A stretch of 64,000 nt of DNA from Margaritispora aquatica (taxonomy: Eukaryota; Ascomycota; Leotiomycetes; Helotiales; Discinellaceae): positions 919,758-983,757 of the forward strand of contig VJWN01000012.1 of assembly GCA_007644065.1 (NCBI GenBank), written 5' to 3'. The notes under the pieces were generated by a model, which searched no databases, was not told where the DNA came from, and saw nothing but the letters and a program-made list of their open reading frames with translations. The position numbers and the translations under genes are program-made. Shown here in pieces: positions 59,240-64,000 of the stretch (position 1 is its first letter; every line of letters starts with the position of its first letter).

Positions 59240-60324
59240 TTATCCTACTAGATCTCGTGACCTAGAGGCCCCGTTTTCCCTTCGCTTGATGCTGGCTTGT
59301 CTGATGAGGTAGAGGGAGATGAGTGCGCAGGAGATGAAAGAGACGCCGGTGAGTGATCCGTAGATCTTGTATAGCTTTTGAGGTGACTGCGGGTGTGGGT
59401 GTGAGAGGCGGGCTCCGCTGTTGAGAGAGAGAGAGAGGGAGATGTTAGCTGATTGATTGATTGCACAAACAGGGCGTGTGTTTGAATAATTTGGGTCTTG
59501 GTGTCACTTTGTGTTTCGAAAGAGAGAGGGGGGAGAGGGAGGGAGGCGAGGCGATGTGAGAGAGCAATGGGAAGAGAACTAGGAATGGGAAATTGAAAAT
59601 GGGAACGAACAGGAAGATGTTGGCCACGGCGACGATCCACACTACGACCGCGAGGACGGAGAGGATCGTGCCGGTGCTGATGCCGTAGCGCGCGAGGTCG
59701 TTGCGGATGTAGCGTTGGGGGAGGAGCGGCGTCGTGGCGAGGATGAGCGTTAGCATGAATGTGAGGAGGCCGAGGATTAGGTGCGGGTCTGCGAAATCCT
59801 GTGTGTGAGAGAGAAAGTGAGAATGTTAGTTGTTGGCTGTACTTTGATCTATAAGGTAGGTACTTGAGATAATGAGATAATGAGATAATGAGAGGAGTGG
59901 TTTCGCATCTACGTCTGTGGAGGTAGTGGAGGTGGTGGAGTGGATTGAATTCCACGAACAATCGATGAACGTAAGCGAGTGCGAAATGGGAATGGGAATG
60001 TGAATGGGAATGGGAATGTGAATGTGAATGAGGATGAGGATTGGAAATGTTCAGAGTATGAGAGGCTCCTCGACGTACGACGTCCTTCCTAACCGCCACG
60101 ACGATCCCGATGATGACGCCCGAGGCCATGTTCCCCAGCAGCGAGAACCACGCGTTGAACGAGATGTGCCGTTGCGTTTTCTCGCTTAGTGGGGGGGAGA
60201 GGTGAGGCGAGAGGCTGAAGAAGAGGAAGGGTCCGATGAGGAGCGTCACGATGGCGAGGAGGACGCCGTGCGTGACTATGAGGCCTGTTTCGGGGTCTGG
60301 GGTTTGTGTTGAAGAGGAGGCCAT
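59240..60324 (-). CDS. Small multi-pass membrane protein, function unknown
   Basis: Exons 60324-60079, 59798-59611 and 59417-59240 (introns 280 and 193 nt) give 203 residues. Five hydrophobic stretches are visible: HGVLLAIVTLLIGPFLFF, SLLGNMASGVIIGIVVAV, HLILGLLTFMLTLILATT, ISTGTILSVLAVVVWIVAV and TGVSFISCALISLYLI. Two of them carry histidines at the membrane edge (HG and HLILG), faintly like cytochrome b561, but this is too weak for a call. Both introns are long for this region and contain simple repeats. They also stay open in the unspliced frame, so an unspliced product of 358 residues would be a plausible miscall. The second donor is GTTCGT. Confidence 0.7.
59977..60039. repeat. Hexamer-type microsatellite (GAATGG/GAATGT) in an intron
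   Basis: Irregular repeats of GAATGG and GAATGT lie within the first intron of the minus-strand membrane gene. Unspliced, they would read as a His-Ser run on the minus strand. Confidence 0.75.
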
Positions 60325-60385
60325 GATTATGGGGGAGTGAGGTACGGTGTGTGTTGCGTTGGTTTGGGTTTGGGTGGATAAGGTA

Positions 60386-60434
60386 GGATAGGATAGGATA
60401 GGATAGGATAGGATAGGATAGGATAGGATAGGAT
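60386..60434. repeat. Pentanucleotide microsatellite (GGATA)n
   Basis: Nine perfect GGATA copies and a partial tenth lie about 60 nt upstream of the minus-strand membrane gene start, in its promoter. Likely length-polymorphic. Confidence 0.9.
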
Positions 60435-61392
60435 GGTGAGTTTAATTGTTCGACGAGGAGGATATGATGTGTGGTGATATATCTGGGTCTATAAGAAGGA
60501 GTTTGATTTCGACTTTCTTGTAAATTGAGCAGTTCGACTTAATGTTATATCCTCACCCCATCCCAAGGCTCTGCTCACTCTTCCAAATTCGGGGTTTACC
60601 CCCACATCACAGCCAGGTGTAGCAGCCACACCTTACACACAAGGCTTGTCGCAACTTTGCGCCGTCTTACGCACACAGTCGGCCCAATGCACTGCGAAAT
60701 ATGGCATGTGTTGTGTATGCTTTTGTTTTCGTTCACTTGGATTGGGTGGATTGGGTGGATTGGTGCAGGGATCTTCGTATTTTGTCGTGTGTTCTGTTTG
60801 ACAGTCGAGAATTGTAAGGCTCGGATTAACTGATCGTGATACCGGAGCAGATATCTTCGATGATGAGATTTGTATTTTTACTGATGCGAAGTGACAAACT
60901 CTTCAGGAAAGGTATTTCAACATTAGAGAAATGTGGATAAAATATCAACGAAAGCACAAGAAGACTCTAATAAATGGGTTTCAAGTACAAGGCTTCTTTC
61001 AGAGCTACTGTAGCCACCTATTGTACAATCTAAACGATCATGTCTTCTACACTAGTATCTCTATCCTCCTCGACGTCTATTTGAGACGAAATCCAGGCTT
61101 AGGCTTAGCTTCATGGCTGAGTTATGTCATGAAAAATCAATGTCTCCTACTCGAGACGATGGAATGAGCATATCGCTCATGAGCAGCCATATAGTGCCTG
61201 AGAGCCATCATTGACCTATGGCGACCCTAGGATTATCCCTCCAGTGCCCAGTTGTAGTATTAGGTCTCTACGCCGCCTCTCTTGGCGTGAGGACGGCTCT
61301 ATGTGGGATGGCAGTGCGTGCATTTCTGCTCGCCACGCCTGGTTTTGCTGTCGCAAATGTCAAAGGTCGCTTCCACTAAAGGCAACAACCTT
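60435..61392. other. Intergenic, nothing recognised
   Basis: About 960 nt from the microsatellite to the stop of the next minus-strand gene. Includes a repeated GGATTGGGTGGATTGGG unit near 60740. No gene is seen. Confidence 0.55.
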
Positions 61393-62312
61393 TCACATAA
61401 TGAGATCTGGCTGTATCTTGCTGCCCTGAGCTGGTTGCTCTTCCGTATCCTGGCTCTGCGTTTCTCCAACCTTGAGAATTGAGGCGTTGCTCTTGATCTC
61501 GGCTGCCTCTCCCACCAACTGTATCTCTGCTTGCTCTTTCTGTGCTCTCTCCTCTCTAGCCTCAACTAAAGCTCTCAGCCCTCTCATAACCTTCGGTGTC
61601 GCCCTCTCAACTTTCTCCCTCTCCCTTTGACTCTTCGTGAAATTCCCAGTGGCATTAACCTCCTTCCGCCCGTCCCACATATTCTCCATACTCAAATCGC
61701 CATTAACCGTCCGCATCTTAACCGTCTCCCAATCCCTCAGCCCCGCAGCCCAGAGGCTCTTTGGCACATTATTGCTCAGCGACGCTGAGATATAGGAGGC
61801 GCTGGTTGCAACAGGCACGTAGGGTCCGTACAACGGGTTGGAGTAGGGATCTTGGACGTCAAGAGCAGCGTTGAAGGTTGAGGGAGACGCAGTGAGTTCG
61901 AACAGCGTCTCCTCCTTGTGCACTGGTTCCTCACTGTCTGCATCCGCAGCCGAGGGGAACAGAGGGTCTGATGGATCTGCAGAAGGGCTTTCGGCGACGA
62001 GACGGTAGCGGATGGGAGAGGCGTTTATGAGGTCTTGTGCTGCTGAGTCGGTCGCGAACATGGAGAGGAAGGCATTGGGAACTGTCTTGTCATACTGATA
62101 CTGAATTCATAGTTAAATCTCAAGTCATATAGCTCAATTGAACACAAACCTACCTTCAAGGACTTGAACATAACCACTTCCCCAAACCGCTCTATAACTC
62201 GGAGAACCTCTCGTCGTTCGGAGAAGGTTCGTGGCATTGGGAAGAGCTTCAAATGCACAGTTGCGGCTACGAAGGACCGTTTGATCCGCGGGGCTCTTAG
62301 AGGTTGCACCAT
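61393..62312 (-). CDS. RRM-like protein, function unknown
   Basis: Exons 62312-62154 and 62100-61393 (53 nt intron) give 288 residues. The N-terminal 100 or so resemble a divergent RNA-recognition fold: a beta strand (VHLKLFPMP), the helix ERREVLRVIERFG, EVVMFKSLKYQYDK, AFLSMFATDSAAQDLINAS and IRYRLV. RNP1/RNP2 aromatic residues are not obvious. The rest is polar, with a Lys/Glu-rich coiled-coil-like segment (about residues 210-260). Basic N-terminal residues (LRAPRIKRSFVAA) could mark a mitochondrial protein. The intron join matches the fold but no homolog is recognised, so the RRM idea is structural inference. Confidence 0.7.
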
Positions 62313-64000
62313 GGTGGGCGTGTAGTGAGAATGTCATCGAGACATTGCTGAGTGTTCTTGAATGCTCGAAGCTTGTGAAGCTTGATACTGGTGGGACTTT
62401 TTATACGGCAACCTCTAGGAACCAGGAGCGCGCGTTGAATATCATGAATATCCTTAGTCGAATTCAGACCAGACCATCATCAGTGTAAAACTTCCAGAGA
62501 AATCAAAGTTTATTTGTCTGGATTTTCCATCTCATCTGTGATCAGTGTTGCAGAGGAATAGGGCCTCCTTTTACTTGCTGCGTTGTGTAGTGCCAAAGAG
62601 ACACATCAAATCGAGGTTCCATCAATCCAAGTCAGTAGCATTATTACCTCTTCATTCTATGAATTTCTATTAACATTGCTCTTTGGGGGCGGTAATCGTT
62701 GGAGGGATGAATATCTCAAATCCCCAGCTTCTCCCTCTGCTTTTTGGACTGCAATTCTTCGTTTGCCAAGGTGCCTTGACTATTTTATTGAATGTATCAT
62801 GCCAGAGTCTGTGTATCACTTTCCAACTTCTACGCAGACTGTTGTGGAATTGAAAATCTGGAGGTTATATGATCTATGATGTCTATCAATGCTGCTGTAT
62901 TATGCTATTCAACAACCCCTGTGCTTATTTCCTCGGCACAGATGTATTCTCATTCCATAGGCGTCCTTGGAAATTATCTCTCACAAATAACAACTCTTGA
63001 TTCTTCACCTCTTCGACCTTCGAACCATCCTCCTCGTTCCTGCATCGTCAAAATGGGCTGTAGTGCAGCAGGCAAGTAGACCGTACATATCGCGCGATGC
63101 CTTTCTCTCCGAGGTTCGTCCCATCGTCTCGAAATCAGACTTTCGAATATTGGGTGTGTTAAGTCTACTTCTCTCGAGAATTTTCCACATATTACTGACA
63201 TGTGTGAGATTATTGACGAAGCCCACCTCGTCCATTCTAGATACCGAAATAGTTCTTGCTGCCATCTTGGCGCAGGGATTATTAATTCGTCTGAGATTTC
63301 GAATTACCTTCGAACACTCAGGATGAGAAGGTTCTGGTGTGTATGGTTGTGGAGGCTATATAGTAGGTAGGTAGGAAAGGTCGGTTATTTCCTTGACACA
63401 TCGTCAGAGTACCGGGAATTATCTACTCTCTCAATGTTAAGTCTTGATGATGGCAAGAAAGCAGATTTTATCTTTGTTCAATGCCGTCGGTGAGGTAATT
63501 TGTATACACGTTGAAGGTCTTAATCCATTTCTTCCACATTCTCTCTTTCAGAGAGACAAGGAAAGAGAACTAATACCAACGAAGAAATGGCTGCGCTGCT
63601 TTCATTCAGACTCCGAAGACCAAGGAGAAGGACAGTCGTTATTAATGAGTGATATTTGTAAGAATCGTGATCCAAGGATAGATTGTGATATGTGGAGCTA
63701 ACCAGAATGTAAGCAATAGCAAATAAACCTCGAGGGAGTCACGGTCACAGTGAAAGCAAAGTAAGTGATTTGTTTGATTTATTTGATTTTGTAGTGCGAA
63801 CTGACAGACTATTAGGTAATTAATGTCTTCTCTCGCGCGCTCGTTCTCAACGCACTGTGGTATCATTTGACGACGCTCAAGACAAAAGGAATCGCTCAAA
63901 ACGCCATGCATCACAATTCCAAACTCGTGTTCTCGTATATTTTTCACGTGCCATCCTTCCTGCAAGCCGAAGCTCAAAGCCTAGGCAAGATACTAGAAGT
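62313..64000. other. Right-end stretch without a convincing gene
   Basis: About 1.7 kb. Several frames of 60-111 codons exist on both strands, but none has a domain, a plausible composition or an exon partner. A short GTAGGTAGGTAGG-like run occurs near 63365. The start of a gene beyond the edge cannot be excluded. Confidence 0.45.

Noticed and set aside
59248..60324. 358-codon unspliced frame with a His-Ser run
   Set aside because: Splicing gives a coherent membrane protein, and the His-Ser run is an intronic microsatellite.
63005..63265. 86-codon minus-strand frame near the right end
   Set aside because: No domain, atypical composition, and no exon partner found.

Overview
This 64 kb window is nuclear DNA of a filamentous ascomycete. 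The evidence is short GT-AG introns (mostly 46-70 nt) in nearly every gene, ascomycete families (DUF3405, 2EXR, HET, App1, DCG1-type racemase), a group II G-alpha subunit and moderate GC content. A secreted pectin lyase and a secreted GH31 alpha-glucosidase suggest a plant-associated or saprotrophic life. Placement in Leotiomycetes is only an impression from the gene content. No tRNA, rRNA or CRISPR array was found. Exon boundaries were derived by hand from splice consensus, reading-frame continuity and expected protein motifs.

Layout, left to right. 1-16 kb holds the 3' part of a tandem GFA-domain gene, a DUF3405 glycosyltransferase-like gene, an alpha-glucosidase with paired CreA-type sites upstream, an atypical SDR, a 2EXR-type gene broken by a frameshift, an App1-like phosphatidate phosphatase, and a small gene with one in-frame nonsense codon. 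16-25 kb holds a pyridoxamine-oxidase-like protein and a cystathionine gamma-synthase-like enzyme (both minus strand), a 3 kb gene-poor stretch containing a 0.7 kb element with terminal inverted repeats, and an F-box protein (minus strand). 25.7-32.3 kb holds two genes in tandem: a one-module adenylation-carrier-condensation synthetase and a CYP52-like P450. They look like a minimal biosynthetic locus and are the best candidate here for an undescribed pathway. 33-37 kb holds housekeeping genes: complex I subunit NDUFB7, an Asp/Glu/hydantoin racemase divergent from ARP2, and ARP2. 37-42 kb holds a small hypothetical gene, a pectin lyase, and a decayed HET-domain gene that has lost its core.

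45-51 kb holds a group II G-alpha gene (minus strand), spermidine synthase and a Nit2-type omega-amidase with two in-frame starts, the longer adding a likely mitochondrial presequence. 52-58.7 kb is one very large gene for a 2186-residue MFS-type protein with about 1500 mostly low-complexity residues before the membrane domain. The right end has a small multi-pass membrane protein whose introns contain microsatellites, an RRM-like protein, and 1.7 kb without a convincing gene.

Conserved cell-biology genes are interspersed with accessory genes. Three accessory genes (a 2EXR gene, the gene at 14.8 kb and a HET gene) carry disabling changes, which points to ongoing gene loss in the non-core part of the region.
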